Shown here one piece after another: positions 1 to 11,486 of a stretch of 64,000 nucleotides of DNA. Each line of letters starts with the position of its first letter. Within the stretch, counting starts at the first letter, position 1. The stretch spans positions 596,351,068-596,415,067 of the forward strand of contig OZ010789.1 in NCBI GenBank assembly GCA_963932465.1, written 5' to 3'. The notes beneath the pieces are model-generated. The model ran no database searches and was not told where the DNA came from. It saw only the letters and a list, made by a program, of their open reading frames with translations. This DNA comes from Maratus speciosus (lineage: Eukaryota > Arthropoda > Arachnida > Araneae > Salticidae). A program made the translations under genes and the position numbers.

Positions 1-21
1 AGATAGACGTTCTGCCAAAAC

Positions 22-26
<5 letters not shown>

Positions 27-54
<28 letters not shown>
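27..54. repeat. Poly(A) tract
   Basis: A run of about 27 A residues near the left edge of the window. It could be the tail of a retroposed copy whose body lies to the left, or a simple homopolymer; nothing around it decides. The bases from here to about 760 are AT-rich and show no recognisable gene or repeat. Confidence 0.6.
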
Positions 55-56
<2 letters not shown>

Positions 57-863
57 TACTAAGCCCGCTAAACAAACAAACACTAAGAATATAACAATAG
101 ACCGCTTAACTGCTTATTAAAACGTACGCAACTTCTCGAAGTTAAGTCGACCAAACATTCTAGCGTAAAATTTCAGATATCAAATGAAAATGGCAGAAAA
201 AGAAAGCGAAAACTAAAAGAATCTGATGAGGAAATTCTACAATTTGAGGCCAAACTCATCTTCATAAGTTAATAATAAAAATATATAGATAAAAAAGTAC
301 GTCATCAAAATAATGACTTTTTACGTCAAACTTTATTTATCAAACAACATACAGACATAAAGAATGGACAGAAAAAAGTAAGGATTGCATTTTTTGACAG
401 GTAATTACACAATCTATGAGCTTTTATAAAATTCATTTAAAAAAAATAAAATTTGTATCATTAATTAGAAAAGAACTATTTTTTAATTCTAAAATTAGCA
501 AACGATCTTGAGTCAGAAAAATAAAAGGCCAAATTAAAATTAAGCATAATTGAATATAATTTAAGCATAAAATTAAGCTTAAGTTAGGTGTAGCGACATC
601 TAACCAACGAGAAACCTCTTTTCATAGCTCCAAGGATATAACTTAACAGCGTTCACGATTTTTAATATTTTTATGTTAGCCGGGCGAAAATTTTAATAGA
701 TTTTTAAATGGAGTAAGTTAAAAGTATGTGTATATGTTTTAGGTAGATTTCATTACAAAAGCTACCTATTGCAGCCGTTCGGAGGACAGCTATTTCAAAA
801 AAAATTATATAATTTCATCGATCATGACCTCCAGACCCCGAAACCACCCTCCGTTCAAAAGTT

Positions 864-889
864 GATATATATATATATATATATATATG
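864..889. repeat. (TA)n microsatellite
   Basis: About 12 TA units. The short frames reading IYIYIY on both strands across this stretch are repeat translation products, not proteins. Confidence 0.85.
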
Positions 890-904
890 ATCTTTGTCAC
901 ACTG

Positions 905-2290
905 TAACTTTCGTATTTATGAACGGATTTGGATGTAACTTCGTGTATACTTAGTGCATATCGATGCCTCGACCGAGTTCGCTGGCCAGCTTCATCCGCC
1001 ATCTTGTTTCAAAATGGCGGCAATTTAATTTTTTTTTTTTTTTAATTTGAAATGTGGTACTAAAAAATTTCAAATTGAAAAATATTTTTTTCTTATGTGT
1101 TTCACCTTGATACAAAGATTCCGAGCATTTTTTGTTTCGTCTATATCTTAAAAAATGGCTGACATTTTGAAACGACCTGATATTTGTCAAGCGATAACAG
1201 GTTTATTTATGAATCGATTTGGATGTACCTTGGTGTATACATAATACGTACTATACATAATACGTACTAGTACCAATGTCTCGACCGAGTTCGTTGGTCA
1301 GTTTCATCCGCCATGTTGTTTCAAAATGGCGGCCATTTAAATTACAAAAAAATAAATAAAATTTGAAATGTGGTACCAAAAAATTGAAAATTGATAAAGA
1401 TTTTTTTGTATGTGTTTGACCTTAATACAAAAATTCCGGAACAGTTTTTGTTTCGTCTATATCTAAAATAATGGCTGATTTATAGCATTTTGAATTTCTA
1501 TTGCGGCTGACATTTTGAAACGACCTGAATTTTGTCACGCGATAACAGGCGTATATTTGAACCGATTTGGATGTAAATTGGTGTGTACATAGTACATAGT
1601 CTTGACAGAGTTCGTTGGCCGAGTTTCATCCGCCATCTTGTTTCAAAAGGGCTGCCATTAAAAATATATTTTTTTTTTTAAATTTAAAATGAGTTATCGA
1701 AAAATTGAAAAATGAAGAAGATTTCTTTTAGGTGTTTGACCTTGATACAAAGATTCCGGAGAAGTTTTTGTTTCGTATATATCTCAAAAATGGTTGAATT
1801 ATAGCACTTTGAATTTCTAGCATAGCTGACATTTTGAAACGATCTGATATTTGTCACGTGCTAACACGCGTATTTATTAACCTATTTCGATGTAAGAAGG
1901 CATGTGGTTAGTATATCGTAATGTCTCGACCAAGTTCGCTGGCCAGCTTCATCAGCCATCTTGTTTCAAAATGGAGATCAATAAATTAAATAAAAAATTA
2001 TATTTAAAGTGAAGTGCAAAAAAATTAGAAATTAAAAAAGGTTTCTTTCTTAAGTATTTGACCATGATATAAGGATTCCGGCGCATTTTTTGTTTTGTCT
2101 CTATCTTAAAAAATGGCTCAGATATAGCAGTTTCAATTTCTAATGCGGGTGACATTTTGAAATAATCTGATTTTTTGCCTGCGACAGCACTTGTATATAT
2201 CATCCGACTCCAATGTGAGTGAGCATGTGCACAGGAATTATTAAGGTCTCGACCAAGTTCACTCGTTAGTCTCATCCATCATGTTGTCTT
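905..2290. repeat. Degenerate tandem repeat, period about 290-350 bp
   Basis: Four to five diverged copies of one unit lie head to tail. Landmarks recur in the same order in each copy: a GATTTGGATGTA-type block (about 923, 1214, 1562, then weaker near 1884 and 2205), a CTCGACCGAGTTCG block, a CATCCGCCATCTTGTTTC block, and a TGACATTTTGAAACGA block. Spacing between landmark blocks varies from about 290 to 350 bp, and the last copies are the most diverged. The short open frames here run through poly(T) and Lys-rich junk and are not conserved between copies. It could be a decayed satellite or the internal repeat of a larger transposon. No transposase or terminal inverted repeats are visible. Confidence 0.8.
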
Positions 2291-3944
2291 AAAATGGCAG
2301 GAACTTCAAGATATCGCCGAATTTGGAAACCAAATATAAGTTACTTTAAATACAAGCAGCTTGGATAAAGCTAGCTAATTTCGCGAAATTCTCATTCATA
2401 ATGATTTATTATTGATGAAAATTAGTATGGAATCTCCTATAATCTGTTTCCTCTATATTGAGCTTCGTGTGTTTGAATAATATAAGCTTGCTTTTTAAAA
2501 ATAAGGAATATGAAAGCTACCTCTTCCCCTCGCCACTGGCCGGAAGGACTTTTTTAAATTAATGTTGTATTTGAAGTGAATGTTACGTATTTTAAATTAA
2601 ACGTATACAATACGTAAAAGGGCAATGCAAACAATATTTTGTAATTTATCAGCTTTCGCGACTAAAATATTATTATTTTAATGTTTCCCTTTCGTAAGTT
2701 AAGTGTAAAATAATCCAACCAAAGTAAAACTATTTAATAAATAAAATTTTAAAACAAATCGTCAATCGATTTGGTACTTACATAATATCCGAAAAAATCA
2801 TCTATGTGCAGCAAATTAGCAGTGTGAATAAAAATCATTTAGATTTCGCGGGCATAAGTGATCGTTAAACAATTATGATATATATACAGGGTGATTCATA
2901 AATATCGAAACAATTGGCTATTACCTTAAATATTGCCCCTAGACCCATACTTCCAATTGCAAAGTTTCATAAAAAAGGTGCAAAATTTAATGACATAAAT
3001 TGCAACTCCATAGGGGGTCTATTTGAAAAAATACGAAAATTAAATTTTTATACGGCCCCCGTAGTGTAAAAATTCTAATCACGAAAACTTTCCTTATCCA
3101 TTCCTGAATTAAGCACAAAAAATTGCATCTTCATATCTGAAAAACTCGCAGAGTTATGGCCGTTTAAATAATTCATCAGGTTTTAAGGGATTAGATACAA
3201 ATTGAAATGCGTACAATCGAAGAAACAATATTAGTTTAAGAGTTCTAGGAAACATGTAAAAAATATATTTGTTGAGCTAGAATTTTGATTTTTTTTTTCT
3301 TTTTTTGTGATGGTAAACCGAATAAATTTGCAAACAAAATCACATCCTAATATTTCGCATAAAGTTTTTTAAAAATTTAAATGTTTAGTATTTTTTTAAG
3401 CGGATTTAATTTCAAAACTTTATAACTCGAAACATTATTCATCGGATTTCAATTTTTTTTTCATTTAATTAAAGAGGAAAGTATAATTTTTGTTTTGTTT
3501 CAGGAATTTTTTTATTTTAATTTAAAAAATATTAAAAATACTTGCTTAAAAAATATGTAACTTATTTTTAAAAAAATTATATTTCCAAAAGTAATTTTTT
3601 TTCAATTTGCCGAAACAAAATTAATGTAAAATAATCAAAAAAGACATGTTCCAATCGTGAACCTTTTTAATTTACGATTAAAAAAGCATCATGCAGAAAA
3701 ACGCATTTAAATTTTTAAACATTGATTTGCTCCTAATAAAATATTTAAATACATTATTAAAAATTGCACGTGAAAAAGTAACTTCTTTCGGTAGCTTAAA
3801 CTTCCGATTCAGTTTAACTTTTGCCGTTTCCACCACCTTTTTGTACAACTTAAATGTCCATAAATAAATGTTTAATGTAGAATTTGAAACAATGCGTTTG
3901 CAAACATACCGATTAAGAGTTTTTCATAATTTTAGCCCTTACGA

Positions 3945-5165
3945 ATCCAGGCTTTTTATCGCCCCGGCGAGGCCGATAAAGAAGTCTGTGTACTCGGGCC
4001 GGGCAAGAACCGGCATTGGCGACTTTTTTCTGAAGACTCGGCCAGGCCGGGCCGATCATATTTTTTCATGCCGAAGCGGGTGTTGGTGTGATTTATGACG
4101 GATTTATTACGAGAGCACTGGCAGCTTCAGCCAGGAGGTCCCGGGTTCGAATCCTGGTCCGGACATTTTTCGCCCAGTTAGAAATTTACATTTAATATGA
4201 TTTGTTTACCAATTAGAATAATTGTGTTAAAATTAATCTAGAGTAATTTCGTATCCGGGGATTTCTGGAGTTCCATTACCTGAGATTTATTCTGTTGAGC
4301 TGAACCAGGTTTCAGACCTTATGCTGTAATCATCAAGGTTAGCTGGGTGAAAAAGTTCGACCAGAATCGTCCGGGATAGCTCAGATGGCAGAGCACTGGC
4401 AGCTTCAGCCAGGAGGTCCCGGGTTCGAATCCTGGTCCGGAGATTTTTCGCCCAGTTGGAAATTTACATCTAATATGATTTGTTTACCAATTAGAATAAT
4501 TGTGTTAAAATTAATCTAAATGCGTATATTTATAAATGGCCATTATTTTAGAATAAAATTTTAAAATTCATATTTTTAAAGAATAGTAGATTTTAAGGCA
4601 AAAAATTTAAAATACAGTAAAACTAGTGAAAAAAATCTGCCTATGACGGAATCCTTTCTTAAACGAAAAAATCTGTTGATCCATGGAAAATGAATATAAT
4701 AACACCTGAGAAAAAATAGACTACATTTACAACTCCTAAGAAGGGAACTTGTCTATAACGCTTTTTTATCTTTCCTATGTGATTCCATCTTATAAGATTT
4801 TACTTTATAGCATTTTTCATTGTCTCTAACACATGGAATATGGAGTAACGTTATTAAAGGAGAAGTGAATCATTTACATATAAATAGAGATTCATTAATA
4901 AAACAAATAATCACAGCTTTTGGCACTTCTTTCACAATAATAATTATAAACATCAAAAAAGAAAATATATAATAAGTATTTTTGGTCCTAACTCCTCCAT
5001 ACGAAACAACATTTAACCATATCAATGTAAAAAAACTATGTAGAAATTCAGTCAGGTCGGGCCAGGCTAAGATTTGAACTTTTTTCCAGGCAGGGCCGAA
5101 CTTTTTTTGCTATGGGTCGGTTCGGGACCGGACCTAGATATTTTGACCCGTGCTGGCCTCTAGTG
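3945..5165. mobile_element. Possible nested element bounded by GC-rich inverted segments
   Basis: Two unusually GC-rich blocks (about 3950-4070 and 5050-5163) face each other as diverged inverted repeats; both contain GGCCGGGC-like and CCGGTCCCGAACC-like motifs in otherwise AT-rich DNA. Between them lie the tRNA-like satellite and AT-rich sequence. I cannot find a clean target-site duplication, so the edges are approximate. It may be a hAT-like insertion inside the larger element at 2887-5643, or part of that element. Confidence 0.35.
4113..4520 (+). repeat. tRNA-like tandem satellite, period about 278 bp
   Basis: One partial and one complete tRNA-like module (4113-4164 and 4370-4441) are followed by the same tail (TTTTTCGCCCAGTT, then a block ending GTGTTAAAATTAATCTA), with 278 bp between equivalent positions. 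The complete module has an A-box (TAGCTCAGATGGCAGAG), a D-arm GCTC/GAGC, a 5 bp anticodon stem CTGGC/GCCAG and a T-arm with TTCGAAT. Position 33 reads G rather than the invariant U and the acceptor stem mispairs, so it is a tRNA-derived repeat, not a working tRNA gene. A reverse-oriented relative lies at 25558-25895. Confidence 0.75.
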
Positions 5166-6246
5166 CAGACCACCAGCATACTTTGAAATCAAGTTTAACG
5201 TAAAATCTATACGTTGCCTATTTTATGTCCAAAGGAGAGGCACTGTCTTATATCGACTTTTAATAATGTACAATTTGTGGAAGATCCCTAACTTGCATTC
5301 AAAATGAGTCAAAAACTCGTCGCTCAGAGGCATGGATAAACGGTGTAAGTCACGAATTTTGGATTTTGATATGTCTGCGAATTTTAAAGATATCGAGATG
5401 AATTTTTTTTTTATGTTTAATTTTGGAATAGATAAGGAAAATTTCCCTAATTATGAATTTTACTCTACGGGACCCGTATAAAAATTTAATTTTTGTATTT
5501 TCTCATATAGACCCCCCATGGAGTTGAAACTTATCTCATCAAATTTTGCACCTTTTTTTATGAAACTTTTCAATTGGAAGTATGTGCCTAGGGGCAATAT
5601 TTAAGAAGATAGCCTATTGCTTCGATATTTATGAATCACCCTGTATATGTATATTATCTATGCTTAATTAATTTGAATTCATGTTTGCAGCAGTATTTGT
5701 GGTTCATGAAGTTATCCCATCTTGTGTAACGGTTGCAGTCTCACCAGCATTTAAGAGAGTGAAGGGTGCCAGGGTAGGTGTTGTTGCATGTGGCTCAGAT
5801 GGAAGAGTAGTGGTGCGCTGAACCATAGACACAGATTTGAGTCTTGTCCTGGATAATATTTCACTCTGATGATTTTACGCCTTATTAGCAATTTGAATAA
5901 AATTTCACGTAATTAAATTTAGATTTCTTGGGAGTAAGTGATCGTTTAAAAATTATTATATATATATATATATATATATTATCTATGCTGGATTAATTTG
6001 GACTCATCTTTGCCACAGGATTTGTAGTTTATGAAGTTATACAACATTGCGGTTGGTTGCGGTTACAGACATACCATCATTTAAGAGATTGAAGGGTGCC
6101 AAGCTGGGTGTTGTTGCATGTGGCTCAGAGGGAAGAGTGGTGGTGCGCTGAACCAAAGCACAGGTTTGAATCCTAGCCTGAACAATTTTTCACTCTGTTG
6201 GTTCTACGCCTTGTTTAGCAATGTGAATAAAAAATCACGTAATTAA

Positions 6247-8267
6247 ATTAAATCTAACTTCCTTATAAATTTAGAAGACAATAATAATATTAATTTTATT
6301 AAATACAATATTTCAAATAATACATCCTCTTTAAAGTTTATGTCAAAAGCATTCCCAATAAAAATGCACACATTCTAAAACTTTATTTGACAAAAGCATT
6401 TCGTTCTTACAAGATTTAGCTTCTAACTTTGGAGCTGGTAGAAATGACGTCATTTGAGTGAAGTACAAATTTGACTTTGTTTTGGTCAATTTATTCAGAA
6501 ATACTTTTTATTTCTGAGATAAAAAAAAATACTTAAATAAATATAGATTTTCTTGCTAAACCATTTGTTTTCACCGTCCTTGTGAAAGGTTTTAATAGCC
6601 ATCTTAATCTTAAGGAAAAATTTGAACATCAGTTTTTCTAAATTAAATTAAATTAGAAAAGCTGGATGGATTTTTTTGTGTTTACGTCAATGGAAATTAT
6701 CTTAATGTTCCACTCCACAGACTATTTTTTGAATTCTAATATAAATTGATTCCTGAAGCTTGAATAAGTGAAAATAAATCTGCATTTCTTGAAATTTTCT
6801 TGAAAAATACAACTCAATCACAATAACATTTTTACTATCTATTCAAATAAAATCAATTTCAATTTGAAAAGAAAATTTCAAATTAAGGAATGTAATAATT
6901 CTTATCATTTTTTTCTTTTCTTACTTTTATCATTAAAAATGAAGCAATTTAGTTGCCATCAAAAAAGAAATGTCATTAAAAATTACAAAAAAAAAATATT
7001 GAAAACTAATTCAAATTTTAAAATTCTAAGACCACTTTTTACATCCTCATATCCATGCGGATAACTCTGGAATTCATTTGATCACCCAACGTTCCATATG
7101 CTACGAGGAATATCTGTAAAATATAAACGGACAGTCAGATTTTAATATAATAAATTGATGAACTAATTGCGTTATGAAAAATGAGCCAGGGATAAATTAT
7201 AAATTATTTATGTTGTTTTAAGTGCAAATGGATTGTTTCGTAATGGAACTAGCACGCGATGGATTTAGATTAAAGTAATTCATGCTTGAAAATTATTTTA
7301 AAACACATAATAAATCAGCCAATTAATATGGATTTCAAACAAATTGTATTTCAAAGTAAATTTTCTTCTCTATATGTCGGTGAACAAATTAAAAATGTGA
7401 GATGTTTAGATATTTAAAAATTGCAGTTCTAGATAGAGAATTTTCATCGACAAGTGCTTCCGTTCCCAAAACGACATCAGCGTTAAGCACGGACACGTTT
7501 ATCCTTTTTAATATAGATATGTGTGTTGAAGAGAGATATTAATAAAGCAAAAAGAATTGTAAAGTACAATGAAGCAAATTCATTCTTCTCCAAACACGTT
7601 TTCTGTTCTATAGTTGTTAGTTATCGCCTTAGTTTAGTTTACATTGTCACTAATGTTCAGTAAAAATAGAACGTTAAAAGGTTTATTTTCTGTAACTTAT
7701 TTAAGATTGATTTTTTGTAAAGCGAGAAAATAGAAAAGTATTTAATCGATAGAAAAAAAAATATATTTGAATGGTACGGATGATTGTAATTCAATAGATA
7801 TATTCACAAAGTTAATGAGATCGTGGGAAAGAAAAAAAAAGTAAAAGTTACAATTTATTTTTATGTTAGTGATGATAGCAGAAATATACCTAAGAACTAA
7901 TTTTCCTTTACTGTGCAATGCATTAGAAACTAAATAAAATGGGTAAATACATTAAATTTAAAAATTTACAAAATTGTGCTTTCCGTTGAATTTTAGGGTC
8001 TTTCAGGAAATGCTATAATTCACCACCATTTTCGACTAACCTACATTGAGTTAGTCGCTCCATTATTTGAAATACAGTTAACAAATCATTCTATTTTAAA
8101 TACCAAATTACACGACACATTCGCCACTTTCCTTATGCCGTTATCATGCATATACAAAAAGTTAATTTAAACTAAATATCTGTAAAATAACTTATTTATT
8201 GTTAAAATTGTGAACGGAAAACAGGACCTTTCGTAAAACGCCCTGAATTTTTAGTATATTTTGACAC
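6247..8267. other. AT-rich sequence without recognisable genes
   Basis: About 2 kb of AT-rich DNA with poly(A)/poly(T) runs. I see no frame with recognisable protein content, no clear inverted ends and no tandem repeat. A 66-codon frame at 6864-7064 is Lys/Phe-rich and looks like a chance frame. Confidence 0.6.
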
Positions 8268-8934
8268 TACACTGCAAATAGAGGCGTCTTAAATTTAGAC
8301 ACATATGTGACTGAAAAAGAATTTTAGACACTTAAGTGTCTTAATCTGAAAATTAAGACATTATAGATGTCTTAATTTAAGATACATAAGTGGCTTAGTA
8401 TGATCATGGTGTAAATGAACTGAGAATAGTGTCTAAAATATCCGCAAACGTTTTATTTTAAGACACTTCGTTGCTTCAAACGTGTCTTAATTTAAGACGT
8501 TTTGATTCTTCCGACGCAATAACCACCAGGGGGCACTGGGGCACTGCCAGTCGCGCATGCGTTTTAGATGTCTTCGTTCAAAGTTGGTATACGCTGTAAT
8601 TCAAACGAAGTTTGTTTTTATGTACGTGTGTATTTTAATTCGTTTTTCGCGGAATGTGAAGTTCTGTGATTTAAATTCGTATTCACTTGGATTATTTATT
8701 TATTGAATACATACATCTGACGTGTGTGCTTGACATCAAATGTCTCTTAGAAGCTGTCGTCCATATAAGGTCGGGATAGACAGAGAACAGAAGTAGACGA
8801 CGCTTGAAGATTACACCCGGAAATTCTACAAAGCGTGTGCAATGGACTTAGTGTTAATTCGTATTAATTTATATCAATAATATTGTGATATTCATCTTCG
8901 TCCTGTCGAAGCTAGCACAAAAAAAGAAACTTTT

Positions 8935-8968
8935 GTCTGGCGGGTCCTATTTTGAGGACCCGCCAGAC
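8935..8968. other. Perfect 14 bp stem hairpin
   Basis: GTCTGGCGGGTCCT at 8935-8948 is perfectly complementary to AGGACCCGCCAGAC at 8955-8968, with a six-base loop. The stem is GC-rich in an AT-rich background. It could be a structural signal of the surrounding transposon, the footprint of a very short MITE, or a Rho-independent-like fold with no function; sequence alone does not tell. Confidence 0.85.
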
Positions 8969-9805
8969 ATTTCATTCTTTAAATATGGCTAGTCGGATAT
9001 ATTATGGAATTTCGTACTAAAATGATGCAAGCCCTTCTCCTTCACTAGGGTAATTTTTGAAATTTCAAATCGAGGAATTTTTCTGACCTCTTGCAACATC
9101 GATTGAAGTAAGTGTCATAATTTCTTTATAGTACTGAAATTAGTGTCTTTTATGATTTTATTTATAGTATAAACAAAATCTTGCGTGAAACCCAATTAGT
9201 TTTGAATTTGTTTGCGAAAAAACCCATTAATTCTAGAAGTATATATTTTTAAACTTATGACGTTGTCTTTTATTACAAATTATATATTCTGAATTTTCAT
9301 CTTTTTTTCCCAAATTTAAAGTAATAATATTACTAAAAGAGAAACATTTTAAGTTGAATATTCATTCTCTTGCTTTCAATCGCAGTTTCGTTTCAATGGT
9401 TAATTTTTATCTCACGTAACGACCACAATGAAAGAAAAAAAAAAAGCTTTGAAAAGATCTTTCCTCCTAACGTAAAACCGCAGATTAAAAAATAAGATAA
9501 ATAAAGTGCCTGAAAACGTATGACGTTGTCATGATTCATCTATTATGTGCTCCTTAATTTTAAAACTGCCAGTAAAAATATACATATGTATTTGATTTGA
9601 AATCAAGTATAATATTGATTTTTTGATTATTTTTAGTAGAAAAGTAATTTGAAATTTATAATGGGAAAAGTAAAAAGCTATAACTAGATTTTGTACTTAA
9701 TATTGTGATTTTTGTAACTGTATTTATATACACTTATACGAAAATTACAAGAATGACAATTAGATGTTAAGATAAATATTTAAGACAAATGAAGCTTGGA
9801 AACTG

Positions 9806-11270
9806 TAAGTTATTTTTTCTTCTTGCTATTAATGTAAGATATTTATTTATTTATTTTTATTGATAGTTGAATAGCTTTTGTGATTACCCTGTGATCTACA
9901 TAAAAACTTGCTGAAGTGGCATGTGGCAATATATATTTTTTTAATTTAATTTTTAAATGATAAGAATTTAAAATTTTTTTCGGGAAGGGAGGTGGGGGGA
10001 GGGGGATTTTGTATTCAATTTTCGTAAAGCTGATATCATAAATCCTTTTCGATATTGCACTGATTATAATGAAAGTTTTGAACTTTTAGAGTAGGGCAAG
10101 ATTAAAAACACAAAATATATTTAACAAAATACCGAAGTAACTTTTTTCTTAATGTTATTAAAGTGAAATATTTATTTTTTAATTTTTTTACTCATAGTTA
10201 AATAGCTGTTGTGATTATCATCTGATAGATATGTAAAATTGCCTATGTGTCAATATAATTTTTTTTTAATCAAATTTTTAAATTATATGAATTTTCCTTT
10301 TTTGGGGAGATGGGGGGATTTTATTTGCAATTTTCGTACATCTGACATTTTAAATCTCTTTCGACATTCAACCGAGTATAATAAATATTTTTAACTTTTG
10401 GAATAGGACAAGATTATAAAAAAATATATATTTATCCATGTATCTTAAAAGCCCTTAATAGCGGAAACTTCGGGATCGCGGAATTTGTCTGATGATCGGG
10501 TTGGGTTGGGTTGATTTTTGACGGCCAAATATCTACACAAGGGATATAGACCCGGGTGGGAAGTGCCCTCCGTGAGGGTCTTTCTAAGGGAACCTAATCC
10601 GTATTTACGCATGGAAAATCCACGGCTCGAAGAAAACCACGAAAACTCCGAACGATTAGGCCGACGGGCGCGATTGGGTGTCTGATGATCGGAGATGTCT
10701 GCTTTTGTGAGGTAAAAATATACAAATATGTATGCGTGTTCTTTGTGGATTAAAAAAGTATTCGCTAAATAGAGGTGTCCGCTATTCGTGAATGTCTATT
10801 AACCTCCACAATGGATACTCCCGAGTACCGGACATCTCTATTTAGATAACCATAGTGTAGGGTTGCATTTTTTGCAAAAGAACTTCTTGATTAAAGCATG
10901 GGTATTAAAGCAGTTTCCCGTCCCCCTACGATTTAAGTGCCACCAAATTTAATGTGCAATATTTGTAAAGCTTATACTTTAAATCCGTTTCGAAATTGTA
11001 CTGAATATAATCGATGTTTTGAACTTTTAAAGTAAAATAAGATTTAAAAAAAAATCATATTCAAAATCATATTTATCATCAAAACAAATATTTAGATAAA
11101 TATTTTTTGCTTTAATCTTGTTCTATTCCTGAAGTTCAAAATATTGATTATAATCAGTAAAATGTCGTAAAAGATTTAAATAAACAGCTTAACGAAAATT
11201 GCATACCAAAATTAGGAGCACCAAAAAAATCAGGCTGGGGCGGGGGGGGGGGGGGCGTGTGGAGGGGGGC
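9806..11270. repeat. Direct and inverted copies of a ~320 bp block inside the CACTG element
   Basis: Two direct copies (about 9806-10130 and 10137-10440) share landmarks in order: TTAATGTAAGATATTT-like, ATAGCTTTTGTGATTA, a G-rich GGTGGGG block, CAATTTTCGTA, and GAACTTTTAGAGTAGG. A third partial copy lies at about 10915-11065 and a fourth, inverted, at about 11090-11270. The G-rich block is a strong composition anomaly in each copy. The block may be a subterminal repeat amplified within the transposon. Confidence 0.65.
10500..10678 (-). mobile_element. tRNA-derived SINE, 5'-truncated, with 14 bp TSD
   Basis: This is the same sequence as the SINE at 25191-25431, in the same minus orientation, with about 90% or better identity by eye. 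It stops just downstream of where the tRNA-like head should begin, so it lacks the A and B boxes. It is flanked by a perfect 14 bp direct repeat, TGTCTGATGATCGG, at 10486-10499 and 10679-10692. The plus-strand left end is (GGGTT)n, meaning the SINE tail is a CCCAA/AACCC simple repeat. Truncation at the 5' end with a target-site duplication is the normal outcome of LINE-assisted target-primed reverse transcription. Confidence 0.9.
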
Positions 11271-11486
11271 CCCAGCCAAATATTTTTCCAGTGTTCAACG
11301 TGCTCAAACATGGCTACGTATGATGCTTACAAAAAAAAAAATGGATGCTATTAAGACGTTTGAAGTGTCTGAAATTCAGACGCAAAACGTGTCTGAAAAA
11401 ATTCAGACATTTTAAAATGTCTGAAAATTGAACACTCCGTTTCAGACACTTAAGTGTTATATTTTCAGACATTTTAATTTACAGTG

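Larger units (their letters stand above)
2887..5643. mobile_element. 2.76 kb non-autonomous DNA transposon with ~230 bp terminal inverted repeats
   Basis: The left end begins CAGGGTGATTCATAAATATC and the right end is its reverse complement, finishing at 5643. Homology between the two arms continues for about 230 bp (2887-3120 against 5410-5643), including a poly-pyrimidine/poly-purine block and the GGGGGTCTAT segment. TA flanks both ends (2885-2886 and 5644-5645), as expected for Tc1/mariner-like TA insertion. It sits in the TA tract of a 325 bp tandem repeat whose uninterrupted sister copy (5931-5990) shows the empty site. No transposase frame is visible inside. Instead there are AT-rich sequence, GC-rich inverted segments (3945-4072 and 5050-5163) and a tRNA-like satellite (4113-4520). 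Confidence 0.85.
2800..6246 (+). repeat. tRNA-like tandem repeat, period about 325 bp, first copy interrupted
   Basis: Two consecutive units (about 5652-5976 and 5977-6246) share the whole order of landmarks: TATCTATGCT, GAAGTTAT, TTTAAGAGA, GTGAAGGGTGCCA, GTTGTTGCATGTGGCTCAGA, then CACTCTG and TCACGTAATTAAATT. The tail of an earlier unit lies at about 2800-2886 and is cut by the element at 2887-5643. Each unit carries a tRNA-like stretch (about 5785-5860 and 6110-6180) with an A-box-like TGGCTCAGATGGAAGAG. The second copy also has a B-box-like GGTTTGAATCC. This suggests a tRNA-derived SINE or satellite that may once have been transcribed by RNA polymerase III. No intact tRNA cloverleaf can be drawn. 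Confidence 0.75.
8270..11486. mobile_element. 3.2 kb DNA transposon with CACTG ends
   Basis: The left end reads CACTGCAAATA and the right end TTTACAGTG, inverted, with TA on both flanks (8268-8269, 11487-11488). Both subterminal regions (8280-8510 and 11340-11480) are packed with short palindromic AGACA/TGTCT motifs such as GACACTTAAGTGTC, a typical layout for multiple transposase-binding sites. The CACTG termini recall the CACTA/Mirage/Chapaev group; that assignment is inference. No transposase frame survives. The interior holds a strong hairpin (8935-8968), repeated ~320 bp blocks, a truncated SINE and a G-rich tract at about 11236-11270. Confidence 0.75.

Noticed and set aside
805..1190. 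Overlapping minus-strand frames of 65 and 79 codons
   Set aside because: They run through the TA microsatellite, poly(T) and the degenerate tandem repeat, and change completely between repeat copies.
3868..4098. 76-codon plus frame with Arg/Gly-rich text
   Set aside because: The composition comes from the GC-rich inverted segment of a transposon; the mirrored segment at 5.1 kb gives no matching frame.
4370..4441. A functional tRNA gene
   Set aside because: Position 33 is G instead of U, the acceptor stem does not pair fully, and the unit is part of a tandem satellite.
11236..11275. G-quadruplex or promoter-like G tract
   Set aside because: It belongs to the repeated G-rich block inside the CACTG element, and G runs there vary between copies.
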